Part shown: positions 19,383 to 28,046 of the stretch, in pieces
How positions within the stretch are numbered: position 1 is the stretch's first letter
How the letters are laid out: each line of letters begins with the position of its first letter
Assembly (NCBI GenBank): GCA_035556655.1
Contig: DATMFW010000050.1
Location: 1-64,000 of the forward strand
Reading direction: 5' to 3'
From: JBDSKH01 sp035556655
GTDB lineage: Bacteria; Actinomycetota; Actinomycetes; Actinomycetales; Microbacteriaceae
DNA length: 64,000 nt
The notes under the pieces: generated by a model
Told to the model about the DNA's origin: nothing
Seen by the model: only the letters and a program-made list of their open reading frames with translations
The model's database searches: none
Position numbers and translations under genes: made by a program

Positions 19383-20459
19383 GTGCCCGTGAACTCATCC
19401 CGCCTGTCCGGAATCGCCGCGCTCGGTGCGCTCGCCCTGGTGCTCAGCGGCTGCGCCGGCGACGAGCAGGCCGCCGTCGGGGTCGACTCGCTCTCGATCG
19501 CCACGCTCGGCCCGGTGACCCCGTCGGAGCAGGCGTTCGTCGACCGCATGAACGAGCTGTCCGAAGGCTCGATCACCCTCGACGTGACCGAGAACTGGGC
19601 GGGCTCGGGTGACGGGCCCGATGAGATCGCCCTGACCGAGGCCGTCGCAGCCGGCGACGTCGACATCGCCTGGGTGACGGTCCGGTCGCTGCGCGCGATC
19701 GGCATCACGGGGATCGACGCCCTCGAGGCGCCGATGATGATCCAGACCCACGACCAGCAGCGCGCCGTCGCGCTCGGGGTGCCCGCCGAACTGCTGATGC
19801 GCAAGCTGCGCAACAGCCCGGTCCAGGCCCTGGCGATGCTTCCCGGCCCGGTGCTGTACCCGATCACGTCGGGAACACCGCTGTTGTCGGCGGCCGACTG
19901 GGCGGGCGCCACGTTCCAGGTGGGCGCGGCCGGTGGCGCGGAGGCGCTGACCGCCGAGACCCTGGGTGCCACCGCATCCGAGGGCGACGGGGGAGCCGCC
20001 GACGTCGTCAACGGATCGGTCCAGGCCGCGGCCGCCGCTCCCGGCGACCTGCCGGCGGCGGGCGTGGCCAAGGACGGACCCGTGATGTCGGCGAGCATGG
20101 CCCTCTGGCCGCGCATGTCGATGATCATCATCAATCGCGATGTGCTGGACCGCCTCACCAGCAGGCAGAACGGCTTCCTGCAGGGCTCGGTGGTCCGGGC
20201 CCAGGATTCGGCGATGGCCGCCGGTCCCGACCTCGAGGCCCAGGTCGCCGCCGCGTGCGAGGCGGGTGCGCTGTTCGGCATCTCCACGCAGGCCGAGATC
20301 GACGAGATGCGCGAGCTCGTCAGCAGCGTCTACAGCAAGCTCTCCGAGGACAAGGCCGACGCGAAACTGCTCACCGCGATCGAGGAGGCGGTGAAGCGTC
20401 ACGCCGGGACCGGCGCGCTGGTGATCCCGAAGGCCTGCCGCTGGGTCGCCCCGAAGTAG
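19383..20459 (+). CDS. TRAP-type (DctP-like) substrate-binding lipoprotein
   Basis: The 358-residue protein has a lipoprotein signal peptide (hydrophobic GIAALGALALVLSGC, lipobox LSGC near residue 23), so it is predicted to be anchored outside the membrane. The mature part resembles DctP/TRAP solute-binding proteins: MNELSEGSITLDVTENWAG, AVAAGDVDIAWVTVRSL, and near the C-terminus EIDEMRELVSSVYSKLSED. No TRAP membrane subunits (DctQ/DctM) are nearby, so its partner and ligand are unknown. TACCCT eight bases before the GTG suggests a leaderless mRNA. Divergent from ctaA. Confidence 0.75.
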   Translation: MPVNSSRLSGIAALGALALVLSGCAGDEQAAVGVDSLSIATLGPVTPSEQAFVDRMNELSEGSITLDVTENWAGSGDGPDEIALTEAVAAGDVDIAWVTVRSLRAIGITGIDALEAPMMIQTHDQQRAVALGVPAELLMRKLRNSPVQALAMLPGPVLYPITSGTPLLSAADWAGATFQVGAAGGAEALTAETLGATASEGDGGAADVVNGSVQAAAAAPGDLPAAGVAKDGPVMSASMALWPRMSMIIINRDVLDRLTSRQNGFLQGSVVRAQDSAMAAGPDLEAQVAAACEAGALFGISTQAEIDEMRELVSSVYSKLSEDKADAKLLTAIEEAVKRHAGTGALVIPKACRWVAPK

Positions 20460-20640
20460 CATCAGCCGCCGGGAACCGGCGGATCACCGGTCCTCCCCTG
20501 TAAGATCGAGGGGTTCGCAGCAACGTCGCCGCCGCAACGGGATGGCCTGCGGGCCTCCCGGATGGCGTGCGGGGCTCGACGCGATGGAATGCCGACACGG
20601 GCGGAATGGTTCGCTTCGGCAGAGAAGAGGTTGCCCCACC
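20460..20640 (+). promoter_or_regulatory. Intergenic region before sufB: hairpin and promoter box
   Basis: CCGCCGG/CCGGCGG (20466-20482, 3-base loop) just after the lipoprotein gene may act as a terminator, though no U tract follows. TAAGAT at 20501-20506 is a possible -10 for the suf operon, leaving a leader of about 130 bases. AGAAGAGG precedes the sufB ATG. No riboswitch or recognisable Fe-S regulator site is seen. Confidence 0.4.
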
Positions 20641-22059
20641 ATGTCTGACGTGCTCATCGACCGACCCGAACTCGCCGGCCTCGGCCAGTACGAGTTCGGC
20701 TGGTCCGACTCCGACACCGCGGGTGCCTCCGCACGGCGCGGTCTCTCGGAAGAGGTCGTGACCGACATCTCCGGGCTCAAGAACGAGCCCGAGTGGATGC
20801 TCAAGAACCGTCTCAAGGCCCTCAAGCTCTTCGGCATGAAGCCGATGCCCACCTGGGGCGCCGATCTCAGCGGCATCGACTTCGACAACATCAAGTACTT
20901 CGTGCGATCGACCGAGAAGCAGGCCTCCTCGTGGGAGGAGCTGCCCGAGGACATCAAGGCCACCTACGAACGTCTCGGCATCCCCGAGGCCGAGCGCCAG
21001 CGCCTGGTCGCCGGCGTCGCCGCGCAGTACGAGTCCGAGGTGGTCTACCACCAGATCCGCGAAGATCTCGAGGCCCAGGGCGTCATCTTCATGGACACCG
21101 ACACCGCGCTGCGCGAGCACCCCGAGTTCTTCGAGGAGTACTTCGGCACCGTGATCCCCGCCGGTGACAACAAGTTCGCCGCGCTCAACACGGCGGTCTG
21201 GTCCGGCGGCTCGTTCGTGTACGTGCCCAAGGGCGTCCACGTCGAGATCCCGCTGCAGGCCTACTTCCGCATCAACACCGAGAACATGGGCCAGTTCGAG
21301 CGCACGCTGATCATCGCAGACGAAGACAGCTACGTGCACTACATCGAGGGCTGCACCGCCCCGATCTACAAGTCCGACTCGCTGCACTCGGCCGTGGTCG
21401 AGATCATCGTGAAGAAGAACGCCCGCGTGCGCTACACGACGATCCAGAACTGGTCGAACAACGTCTACAACCTGGTCACCAAGCGCGCCATCGCCCACGA
21501 GGGCGCGACCATGGAGTGGATCGACGGCAACATCGGCTCCAAGGTCACCATGAAGTACCCCTCGATCTTCCTGGTGGGGGAACACGCCAAGGGCGAGACC
21601 CTGTCGGTCGCTTTCGCCGGTCCCGGTCAGCACCAGGATGCCGGGGCGAAGATGATCCACATGGCGCCGCACACGACGTCCTCGATCGTGTCCAAATCCA
21701 TCGCCCGCGGCGGCGGACGCGCGGGATACCGCGGCGAGGTCCGGGTCGATGCGAACGCGCACCACTCGGCGAACACGGTGCGCTGCGATGCACTGCTGGT
21801 CGACACCATCTCGCGCTCCGACACCTACCCGGCCATCGACATCCGGGTCGACGACGTCCAGCTCGGGCATGAGGCGACCGTTTCGCGGGTCAGCGAAGAG
21901 CAGCTGTTCTACCTGCAATCGCGCGGCATGCCGGAGGACGAGGCCATGGCGATGATCGTGCGCGGCTTCATCGAGCCGATCGCGCGCGAACTGCCGATGG
22001 AGTACGCCCTCGAGCTCAACAAGCTGATCGAGATGAGCATGGAAGGCAGCGTCGGCTAG
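20641..22059 (+). CDS. sufB: Fe-S cluster assembly scaffold SufB
   Basis: SufB, with SufC and SufD, forms the SufBC2D scaffold on which Fe-S clusters are built. The 472-residue protein is the usual length. Visible family segments include FVYVPKGVHVEIPLQAYFRI, SYVHYIEGCTAPIYKSDSLH, NWSNNVYNLVTKRA and GRAGYRGEVRVDANAHHSAN, and the C-terminal LFYLQSRGMPEDEAMAMIV. ATG 20641 follows AGAAGAGG; upstream codons of the open frame look non-coding. First gene of the suf operon. Confidence 0.98.
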   Translation: MSDVLIDRPELAGLGQYEFGWSDSDTAGASARRGLSEEVVTDISGLKNEPEWMLKNRLKALKLFGMKPMPTWGADLSGIDFDNIKYFVRSTEKQASSWEELPEDIKATYERLGIPEAERQRLVAGVAAQYESEVVYHQIREDLEAQGVIFMDTDTALREHPEFFEEYFGTVIPAGDNKFAALNTAVWSGGSFVYVPKGVHVEIPLQAYFRINTENMGQFERTLIIADEDSYVHYIEGCTAPIYKSDSLHSAVVEIIVKKNARVRYTTIQNWSNNVYNLVTKRAIAHEGATMEWIDGNIGSKVTMKYPSIFLVGEHAKGETLSVAFAGPGQHQDAGAKMIHMAPHTTSSIVSKSIARGGGRAGYRGEVRVDANAHHSANTVRCDALLVDTISRSDTYPAIDIRVDDVQLGHEATVSRVSEEQLFYLQSRGMPEDEAMAMIVRGFIEPIARELPMEYALELNKLIEMSMEGSVG

Positions 22060-23186
22060 TGGCCGAAGCAACCCTCGCGGTCCCGGTGCAGACCCGGTCC
22101 GAACGATTCAGGTCGCGCGTCCACGGCGAGTTCCCCGAGGTGGGCGGGCGCGAGGCGGAGTGGAAGTTCACCCCGGTCGAGCGCATCCGCGACCTGATCG
22201 ACGGGCGCCTCGACGGATCGCCGTACGCCATTCTGTACCCGGAGGTGGCGGGGACGGCGGTCGACTGGATCGATCGCTCGGATGCGCGGATCGGCACCGC
22301 GGGCACCCCGGAGGATCGCGCAGCCGCCAACGCCTGGGGCTCATTCGAGAAGGCCCTCCACATCGACGTCGCCGCCGAAGAGCCCGTCGCGCTGACCGTG
22401 ACCCGTACCGATCTCGGCACCACCGCACGGGCCGCGCACGTCCTGATCACCGCGCAGCCGAACAGCAACGGGCTGGTCGTGCTCGACAGCCGCGGAACCG
22501 CCAACCTCGCCGAGAATGTCGAGATCCTGGTCGGCGAGGGCGCCCACCTGACGGTGGTGAGCGTGCAGGAATGGGCCGAGGACGGCATCCACCTGGCGAG
22601 CCATTTCGCGCGCGTGGAACGCGACGGGCGCTTGAAGCACATCGTGGTCTCGCTGGGCGGCTCGATCGTGCGAATCAACCCGTCGACTCACCTCGCGGGA
22701 GCCGGATCGGACACCGAGATGCTCGGCGTGTACTTCGCCGACGCCGGCCAGCATCTCGAACAGCAGGTGTTCGTGCACCACGACGCCCCGCAGTCCAAGA
22801 GCCGCGTCACCTACAAGGGCGCGCTGAACGGTGAGGGCGCGCACACGGTCTGGATCGGCGACGTGCTGATCGGGCGCAGCGCCGTCGGCACCGACAGCTA
22901 CGAGCAGAACCGCAACCTGGTGCTCAGCGAGGGCACCCGTGCCGACTCGATCCCGAACCTCGAGATCGAGACCGGCGACATCGCCGGTGCCGGTCACGCG
23001 AGCGCCACGGGCCGCTTCGACGACGAGCACCTCTTCTACCTGCAGGCGCGCGGGATCACCGAGCAGGAGGCCCGGCGCCTCGTCGTCCTCGGCTTCCTCA
23101 GCGAGATCGTGCAGAAGATCGGCGAACCCGCGCTCGAGGCGCGGCTGTCGGCCGCTCTGGAGGACGAGCTGGGCGGTGCCCGATGA
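22059..23186 (+). CDS. sufD: Fe-S cluster assembly protein SufD
   Basis: SufB paralogue completing the SufBC2D complex. The 375-residue protein has the N-terminal EAEWKFTPVERIRDL, the central beta-helix with QEWAEDGIHLASHFARVERDG, GADTEML-type region and the C-terminal GAGHASATGRFDDEHLFYLQ and GITEQEARRLVVLGFLSEIV. GTG starts on the last base of the sufB TAG (TAGTG), so translation is coupled. Confidence 0.96.
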   Translation: MAEATLAVPVQTRSERFRSRVHGEFPEVGGREAEWKFTPVERIRDLIDGRLDGSPYAILYPEVAGTAVDWIDRSDARIGTAGTPEDRAAANAWGSFEKALHIDVAAEEPVALTVTRTDLGTTARAAHVLITAQPNSNGLVVLDSRGTANLAENVEILVGEGAHLTVVSVQEWAEDGIHLASHFARVERDGRLKHIVVSLGGSIVRINPSTHLAGAGSDTEMLGVYFADAGQHLEQQVFVHHDAPQSKSRVTYKGALNGEGAHTVWIGDVLIGRSAVGTDSYEQNRNLVLSEGTRADSIPNLEIETGDIAGAGHASATGRFDDEHLFYLQARGITEQEARRLVVLGFLSEIVQKIGEPALEARLSAALEDELGGAR

Positions 23187-23512
23187 CGGCCCAGAAGGCG
23201 TTGGCGCTCACCGATCTCAGCCCGGATGCGGCGCAGCGGGTGGTGCTCGACGGCATCCCGATCGCGGTGGTTCTCGACAGTCACGGCACCGTGCACGCCA
23301 TCGGCGACACCTGCACCCACGGCGACATCTCGCTGAGCGAGGGTTTCGTCGAGGACGACACCCTCGAGTGCTGGGCGCACGGCTCGAAGTTCGAGCTCAC
23401 CACCGGCAAGCCCCTCAGCCTCCCGGCCTACGAGCCGGTCCCCGTCTTCGCGGTCGAGGTCATCGACGGCGACGTGTACATCGATACGGAAAAGAAGCTG
23501 GCAACCTCATGA
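23183..23512 (+). CDS. Rieske [2Fe-2S] ferredoxin-like protein of the suf operon
   Basis: The 109-residue protein is a small Rieske domain. The two cluster-binding boxes are DTCTHGDISLSEG (Cys-x-His) and LECWAHGSKFEL (Cys-x-x-His). Such non-heme-iron-oxygenase-type ferredoxins are a regular member of actinobacterial suf operons, between sufD and sufC, probably as an electron carrier or a client of assembly; the exact role is not established. ATG overlaps the sufD stop by 4 bases. Confidence 0.93.
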   Translation: MTAQKALALTDLSPDAAQRVVLDGIPIAVVLDSHGTVHAIGDTCTHGDISLSEGFVEDDTLECWAHGSKFELTTGKPLSLPAYEPVPVFAVEVIDGDVYIDTEKKLATS

Positions 23513-24267
23513 GCACACTCGAGATCACCGATCTGAAGGTCTCCATCGAGACCGACCAGGGCACCAAGCACATCCTCAAGGGCGTCGACCTGACGATCGA
23601 CGAGGGCGAGATCCACGCGGTGATGGGCCCGAACGGCTCGGGCAAGTCGACCCTCGCCTACACGATCGCCGGGCACCCCCGGTACACCGTCGAGGGCGGC
23701 TCGATCACCTTCGACGGGCAGGACGTGCTGGCGATGAGCGTCGACGAGCGAGCCCGCGCCGGACTGTTCCTGGCGATGCAGTACCCCGTCGAGATCCCCG
23801 GGGTGACCGTCACCAACTTCCTCCGCACCGCCAAGACCGCCATCGACGGCGAGGCGCCGGCCATCCGCGGCTGGGGTGCCAGCGTGAAAGAGGCCATGGG
23901 CAACCTGCGCATGGACCCGGAGTTCGCGGCGCGCAACGTCAACGAGGGCTTCTCCGGCGGCGAGAAGAAGCGTCACGAGATCCTGCAGCTCGAGCTGCTG
24001 AAGCCGAAGTTCGCCGTCCTCGACGAGACCGACTCGGGGCTCGACGTCGACGCGCTCAAGATCGTCTCCGAGGGGGTCAACCGGGCGCACGAGGCAACCG
24101 GTCTCGGCATCCTGCTGATCACCCACTACACGCGCATCCTGCGCTACATCCAGCCCGACTTCGTGCACGTCTTCGTCGACGGCAAGATCGCCGAGGAGGG
24201 CGGGCGCGAACTCGCCGACCGCCTCGAGGACGAGGGCTACGACCGCTACCTGACGGCCGCGAAGTAG
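23509..24267 (+). CDS. sufC: Fe-S assembly ATPase SufC
   Basis: ABC-type ATPase that drives conformational change in the SufBC2D scaffold. In 252 residues it shows Walker A MGPNGSGKSTLAY, the SufC-specific MQYPVEIPGVTVTNFLR, signature FSGGEKKRHEILQLELL, Walker B FAVLDETDSGLD and H-loop LITHYTRIL. ATGA overlap with the Rieske gene. Its TAG is also the first part of the -10 box of sufT. Confidence 0.98.
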   Translation: MSTLEITDLKVSIETDQGTKHILKGVDLTIDEGEIHAVMGPNGSGKSTLAYTIAGHPRYTVEGGSITFDGQDVLAMSVDERARAGLFLAMQYPVEIPGVTVTNFLRTAKTAIDGEAPAIRGWGASVKEAMGNLRMDPEFAARNVNEGFSGGEKKRHEILQLELLKPKFAVLDETDSGLDVDALKIVSEGVNRAHEATGLGILLITHYTRILRYIQPDFVHVFVDGKIAEEGGRELADRLEDEGYDRYLTAAK

Positions 24268-24276
24268 GCTGAGGAC

Positions 24277-24606
24277 ATGCCCACCGCTCTCGAGCCGGCG
24301 CTCTTCGACCAGGTCGAAGAGGGGCTGAAGAATGTCATCGACCCCGAACTCGGGGTCAACATCGTCGACCTCGGCCTGATCTACGACCTCGCCTGGGATG
24401 ACGAGAACGACGCGCTGATCATCTCGATGACCCTCACGTCGGCCGGCTGCCCGTTGACCGACGTCATCGAAGAGCAGACCGGCCAGTCGCTCGACGGCAT
24501 CGTGGAGCGTTTCCGCATCAACTGGGTCTGGATGCCGCCGTGGGGTCCCGAGCGCATCACCGACGATGGCCGCGACATGATGCGCGCCATCGGCTTCGCG
24601 ATCTGA
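24277..24606 (+). CDS. sufT: SufT-type metal-sulfur cluster assembly factor (MIP18/DUF59)
   Basis: The 109-residue protein is a MIP18/DUF59 domain: NVIDPELGVNIVDLGLIYDL, the conserved Cys in LTSAGCPLTDVIEEQ, and WVWMPPWGPERI. Homologues help deliver Fe-S clusters to client enzymes. Although downstream of sufC, TAGGCT at 24265-24270 ends 6 bases before its ATG, so it may also have its own leaderless mRNA. It follows sufC directly: sufS and sufU, which usually intervene in actinobacteria, are absent. Confidence 0.9.
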   Translation: MPTALEPALFDQVEEGLKNVIDPELGVNIVDLGLIYDLAWDDENDALIISMTLTSAGCPLTDVIEEQTGQSLDGIVERFRINWVWMPPWGPERITDDGRDMMRAIGFAI

Positions 24607-24616
24607 TCAGCGATCT

Positions 24617-24653
24617 CGGTGATCGAGTAGCCGCGCCGCGGCGTATCGAGATC
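24617..24653. repeat. Convergent-junction hairpin repeat, copy B
   Basis: One unit between sufT and bioY. Read on the minus strand it has CTCGATACGCC, a GCCGCGGCGCGGC-type stem, and TACTCGATCACCG. It ends at the bioY stop codon. Same family as copies at 9081, 26926, 34099 and 58203. Confidence 0.75.
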
Positions 24654-25257
24654 AGTCGTTCCGCGTCCGCGACAGCCGTCCCGCGCTCCACCAGGCCAGG
24701 GGCAGCAGCCCCGCCGCGATGGCGGCCTTGATCAGTCCGCCGATGATGAACGGGTACAGCCCGCCCTCGAGCGTCTGCTGCAGGTTCAGGCCCAGCACGA
24801 CCGCCAGCCACGGCAGGCCGATCGCGAACACCACGACGGTCCCGCCGAGGAACGTGGCCGCCGCCTTCAGCAGCCGGCGGTCCCACTGGCGCTCGGAGAG
24901 CCATCCGACGAGGAATGCCGAGAAGATGAATCCCACGATGTACCCACCGGTCGGACCGGCGACGACGTTCCAGCCGCTGCCGGACTCGCTGAACCACGGC
25001 ACACCCACGATTCCGGCAATCGCATAGACGATCATCGCCAGCGATCCGCGCACCGACCCGAGGGCCGCCCCGACCAGCAGCACCGCGAGGGTCTGCCCGG
25101 TGACCGGCACCGGCCAGAGCGGCACGTACAGCTGAGCGAAGCCGCCGACGAGCGCGGCGCCGAGCACCACCAGCGTGATGTCGGTGACGACGTGGCGCGG
25201 GATCACGCGGTCGGCGAGGACCAGACGGCGGGGTGCTGCGGGAGCGAGGGAGGTCAT
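24652..25257 (-). CDS. bioY: Biotin transporter BioY
   Basis: Substrate-binding membrane subunit (S component) of an ECF-type biotin importer. The 201-residue protein has about six hydrophobic helices and BioY motifs: LYVPLWPVPVTGQTLAVLL, GIVGVPWFSESGSGW and VVAGPTGGYIVGFI. No ECF ATPase/T subunits (BioM/BioN) are adjacent, so it works alone or with shared subunits encoded elsewhere. TAGTCT (25270-25265) ends seven bases before ATG, suggesting a leaderless mRNA. Confidence 0.95.
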   Translation of the reverse strand: MTSLAPAAPRRLVLADRVIPRHVVTDITLVVLGAALVGGFAQLYVPLWPVPVTGQTLAVLLVGAALGSVRGSLAMIVYAIAGIVGVPWFSESGSGWNVVAGPTGGYIVGFIFSAFLVGWLSERQWDRRLLKAAATFLGGTVVVFAIGLPWLAVVLGLNLQQTLEGGLYPFIIGGLIKAAIAAGLLPLAWWSAGRLSRTRND

Positions 25258-25328
25258 GGACGTTAGACTAGCGGGCTGGCCCTTCTGGCCCTTCTGTCGA
25301 CACCCTCCACAAGAAACGGAACGTCATC

Positions 25329-26927
25329 GTGCTCGCCGTGCATGACCTCGAGATCCGCGTCGGGGCACGCGTCCTCATGTCGGACGTGAACTTCCGGGTC
25401 GATACCGGCGACAAGATCGGGCTCGTGGGCCGTAACGGCGCGGGCAAGACGACGCTCACCAAGACGCTCGCGGGGGAGGGCCAGCCGAGCGCCGGGCGCA
25501 TCGAGCGCATCGGAGAGATCGGGTACCTGCCGCAGGACCCGCGCACCGGCGATCCCGAGGACACCGCTCGCACCCGCATCCTCGACGCGCGCGGGCTGGG
25601 CCGCATCGTGCAGCAGCTGCAGCAGTCGACCCTCGACATGGCCAGCCCGGATGCGGCGGTCAGCGCCGCCGGCATGGCCGCCTACGCGAAACTCGAGGAC
25701 CGCTTCCTCGCCCTCGGCGGGTACGCGGCCGAAGCCGAGGCGGCGGCCATCGCCTCGAACCTCGCGCTGCCGGACCGCATCCTCGATCAGCCCCTGAAGA
25801 CCCTGAGCGGCGGGCAGCGCCGCCGGATCGAACTGGCGCGCATCCTGTTCTCGGGCGCCGACACGATGATCCTCGACGAGCCGACGAACCACCTGGACGC
25901 CGACTCGGTGGTCTGGCTGCGGGAGTTCCTGAAGAGCTACCAGGGCGGTGTCATCGTCATCAGCCACGACGTCCACCTCGTCGAGGAGGTCGTCAACAAG
26001 GTGTTCTACCTCGACGCCAACCGCCAGGTCATCGATGTCTACAACATGGGCTGGAAACACTACCTGCGCCAGCGTGAGGCCGACGAGGAGCGCCGGAAGA
26101 AGGAACGCGCCAACGTCGAGAAGAAGGCGACCACGCTGCAGCTGCAGGCTGCGCGTTTCGGTGCCAAGGCATCCAAGGCGGCCGCGGCGCACCAGATGGT
26201 CGCGCGGGCCGAGAAGATGCTGGCCGGGCTGGACGAGGTGCGTGTGGCCGACCGGGTCGCGAAGCTGCGCTTCCCGGAGCCCGCTCCCTGCGGCCGCACC
26301 CCGCTCGCCGCATCTGACCTGTCCAAGAGCTATGGGTCGCTGGAGATCTTCGCCGCCGTGGACCTCGCCATCGATCGCGGCTCGAAGGTCGTCGTGCTGG
26401 GGCTGAACGGTGCCGGCAAGACCACGCTGCTGCGCATTCTGGCCGGCGTGGATGCTCCCGACACCGGAAGGGTGGAACCCGGTCACGGGCTGCGCATCGG
26501 GTACTACGCGCAGGAGCACGAGACGATCGATGTCAAGCGCACCGTGCTGCAGAACATGGTCAGCGCGTCACCCCAGCTGACCGAGACCGAGGCGCGCAAG
26601 GTGCTGGGTTCGTTCCTGTTCACGGGCGACGACGGGCACAAGCCGGCGGGCGTGCTCTCCGGCGGTGAGAAGACCCGGCTCGCGCTGGCGATGATCGTCG
26701 TCTCGGGCGCGAACGTGCTGCTGCTGGACGAGCCCACCAACAACCTCGACCCGGCGAGCCGGGAAGAGATCCTGGGGGCGCTGGCAGGCTACTCGGGCGC
26801 CGTCGTCCTCGTGTCGCACGACGAGGGCGCCGTGGAGGCGCTGAACCCGGAGCGGGTGCTGATCCTGCCCGACGGGGTCGAGGATCACTGGAACCCGGAC
26901 TACGCGGAGTTGATCTCGCTGGCGTGA
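25329..26927 (+). CDS. ABC-F family ATPase
   Basis: Soluble tandem-ATPase protein of the ABC-F class, whose members act on ribosomes (translation factors or antibiotic protection) rather than as transporters. The 532 residues contain two cassettes: Walker A GRNGAGKTTLTKTLAGEG and GLNGAGKTTLLRIL, signatures LSGGQRRRIELARIL and LSGGEKTRLALAMIV, Walker B MILDEPTNHLD and LLLDEPTNNLD, separated by a charged linker (about residues 245-320). No membrane segment is present. The subfamily (housekeeping or resistance) cannot be assigned by eye. Start GTG. Confidence 0.93.
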   Translation: MLAVHDLEIRVGARVLMSDVNFRVDTGDKIGLVGRNGAGKTTLTKTLAGEGQPSAGRIERIGEIGYLPQDPRTGDPEDTARTRILDARGLGRIVQQLQQSTLDMASPDAAVSAAGMAAYAKLEDRFLALGGYAAEAEAAAIASNLALPDRILDQPLKTLSGGQRRRIELARILFSGADTMILDEPTNHLDADSVVWLREFLKSYQGGVIVISHDVHLVEEVVNKVFYLDANRQVIDVYNMGWKHYLRQREADEERRKKERANVEKKATTLQLQAARFGAKASKAAAAHQMVARAEKMLAGLDEVRVADRVAKLRFPEPAPCGRTPLAASDLSKSYGSLEIFAAVDLAIDRGSKVVVLGLNGAGKTTLLRILAGVDAPDTGRVEPGHGLRIGYYAQEHETIDVKRTVLQNMVSASPQLTETEARKVLGSFLFTGDDGHKPAGVLSGGEKTRLALAMIVVSGANVLLLDEPTNNLDPASREEILGALAGYSGAVVLVSHDEGAVEALNPERVLILPDGVEDHWNPDYAELISLA

Positions 26928-26993
26928 TCTCGACACGCCGCTTCGCGGCTACTCGATCAGCGGGGGCCGCTTCGCGGCTACTCGATCAGCCGG
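26926..26993. repeat. Convergent-junction hairpin repeat, copy C (two units)
   Basis: Two tandem units between the ABC-F gene and the SURF1 gene: CTCGACACGCC, stem GCCGCTTCGCGGC, then TACTCGATCAGCGG, repeated once without the leading part. The first unit overlaps the ABC-F stop codon and the second overlaps the last codons and TGA of SURF1. Confidence 0.85.
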
Positions 26994-27801
26994 GGTTTCC
27001 GTCGAGGACCGCGTCCTCGTAGTCGGAGTCGTCGGAGCGGCGCCGCGGGGCCCGCGCCGCGGCACGCTCCGCCTCCGGCAGCGCGGCGATGCGCCGCTCA
27101 CGCCGGATCGCCCAGAACAGCCCGATGAAGGCCAGGATCCCGAAGGCGATCCACTGCAGCGCATACGACAGGTGCGGACCCTCGTCGGCGTCCGGCTTCA
27201 GGGCGGGTGCCGGTCGTCCGGTCTCGGCCGCCGGGTCCTCCGACGCCAGCAGCCCATAGGCGCCCGTATAGGTTCCGGGTCCCGTGCGCTCCGCCACCGC
27301 CGGCAGGTGGATGGTGGCCAGTTGCCCCTCCGGAGCCGTGCGGCCGGGCAGCTCGGGTTCGCCCGCCTGCAACCGGGCCACCACGGTGACCGGACCGGCG
27401 GGCGGGGGCGGGACCGCATCCGGTGCCTCGATCGAGGACCCGACCGGCACCCAGCCGCGATCGACGACGAAGACCCGGCCGTCGTCCAGCCGGAACGGCA
27501 CCAGCACCTCGAACCCGGACGCCCCTCGGTACGGCCGGTTGCGCACCAGCAGCTGCTCGTCGGCGAGGTAGCTGCCGTGCAGCTCGACAGGCACCCACTC
27601 GTCGTCGATGTCCCAGTCATCCAGTGCCGGCAGAACCGTGCCGACCGGCACGGGGGCGGCGTCGTAGTTGGTCTCGACGCGCTGGATCTCGGCCACCGCA
27701 TCCGCCCGGCGCGACCACTGCCACCACGACAGCAGCCCGCAGGCCACTGCGAACACGATGACGAGGACGATGTAGCCGCCCCAGCGGCGCAGCGCGCTCA
27801 T
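26986..27801 (-). CDS. SURF1-family cytochrome oxidase biogenesis protein
   Basis: SURF1 proteins assist cytochrome aa3 assembly, probably in heme A insertion. The 271-residue protein has the expected two membrane helices, one near the N-terminus (GYIVLVIVFAVACGLLSWWQW) and one near the C-terminus (YALQWIAFGILAFIGLFWAI), enclosing an extracytoplasmic domain with RNRPYRGASGFEVLVPF and VDRGWVPVG. ATG overlaps the stop of the upstream small gene. It agrees functionally with ctaA/ctaB 8 kb away. The last codons lie in the hairpin repeat. Confidence 0.9.
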   Translation of the reverse strand: MSALRRWGGYIVLVIVFAVACGLLSWWQWSRRADAVAEIQRVETNYDAAPVPVGTVLPALDDWDIDDEWVPVELHGSYLADEQLLVRNRPYRGASGFEVLVPFRLDDGRVFVVDRGWVPVGSSIEAPDAVPPPPAGPVTVVARLQAGEPELPGRTAPEGQLATIHLPAVAERTGPGTYTGAYGLLASEDPAAETGRPAPALKPDADEGPHLSYALQWIAFGILAFIGLFWAIRRERRIAALPEAERAAARAPRRRSDDSDYEDAVLDGNPG

Positions 27802-28046
27802 GCCGGGTCCGGCACGGCATCCACCGGGGACTCCAGGCCGCTGACCAGAACCGGGAACCCGCGTGTCGTGAGGTAGTCGGCGAGGGTGCCGCGGTGCGCG
27901 TCGCAGGCGAGCCACACCTTCACCCGGTCGCGGGTGTGGATGCGGGGGTTGCGCCAGTTGACCCGCCAGGCCGCCGAGGCGGTACAGCCTGCCGCGGAAC
28001 AGCGCACCGGCGCCTCGGCGGATCCGCCGAGGCCGAACAGGCTCAC
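27798..28046 (-). CDS. Small hypothetical protein with a C-x4-C / C-x2-H pattern
   Basis: An 82-residue protein of unknown function, located between DUF3099 and SURF1 and overlapping each by 4 bases, so translation is coupled. It has Cys16, Cys21, Cys48 and His51 (PVRCSAAGCTASA and WLACDAHRG), a spacing that could bind zinc, with a tryptophan-rich basic middle. No signal peptide or membrane segment. Conserved company with SURF1 suggests a respiratory-chain connection, but this is inference. Confidence 0.7.
   Translation of the reverse strand: MSLFGLGGSAEAPVRCSAAGCTASAAWRVNWRNPRIHTRDRVKVWLACDAHRGTLADYLTTRGFPVLVSGLESPVDAVPDPA

Noticed and set aside
25258..25328. Biotin-type regulator site before bioY
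   Set aside because: The gap holds a -10 box for bioY and little else; no inverted repeat like a BioR or BirA operator could be identified.
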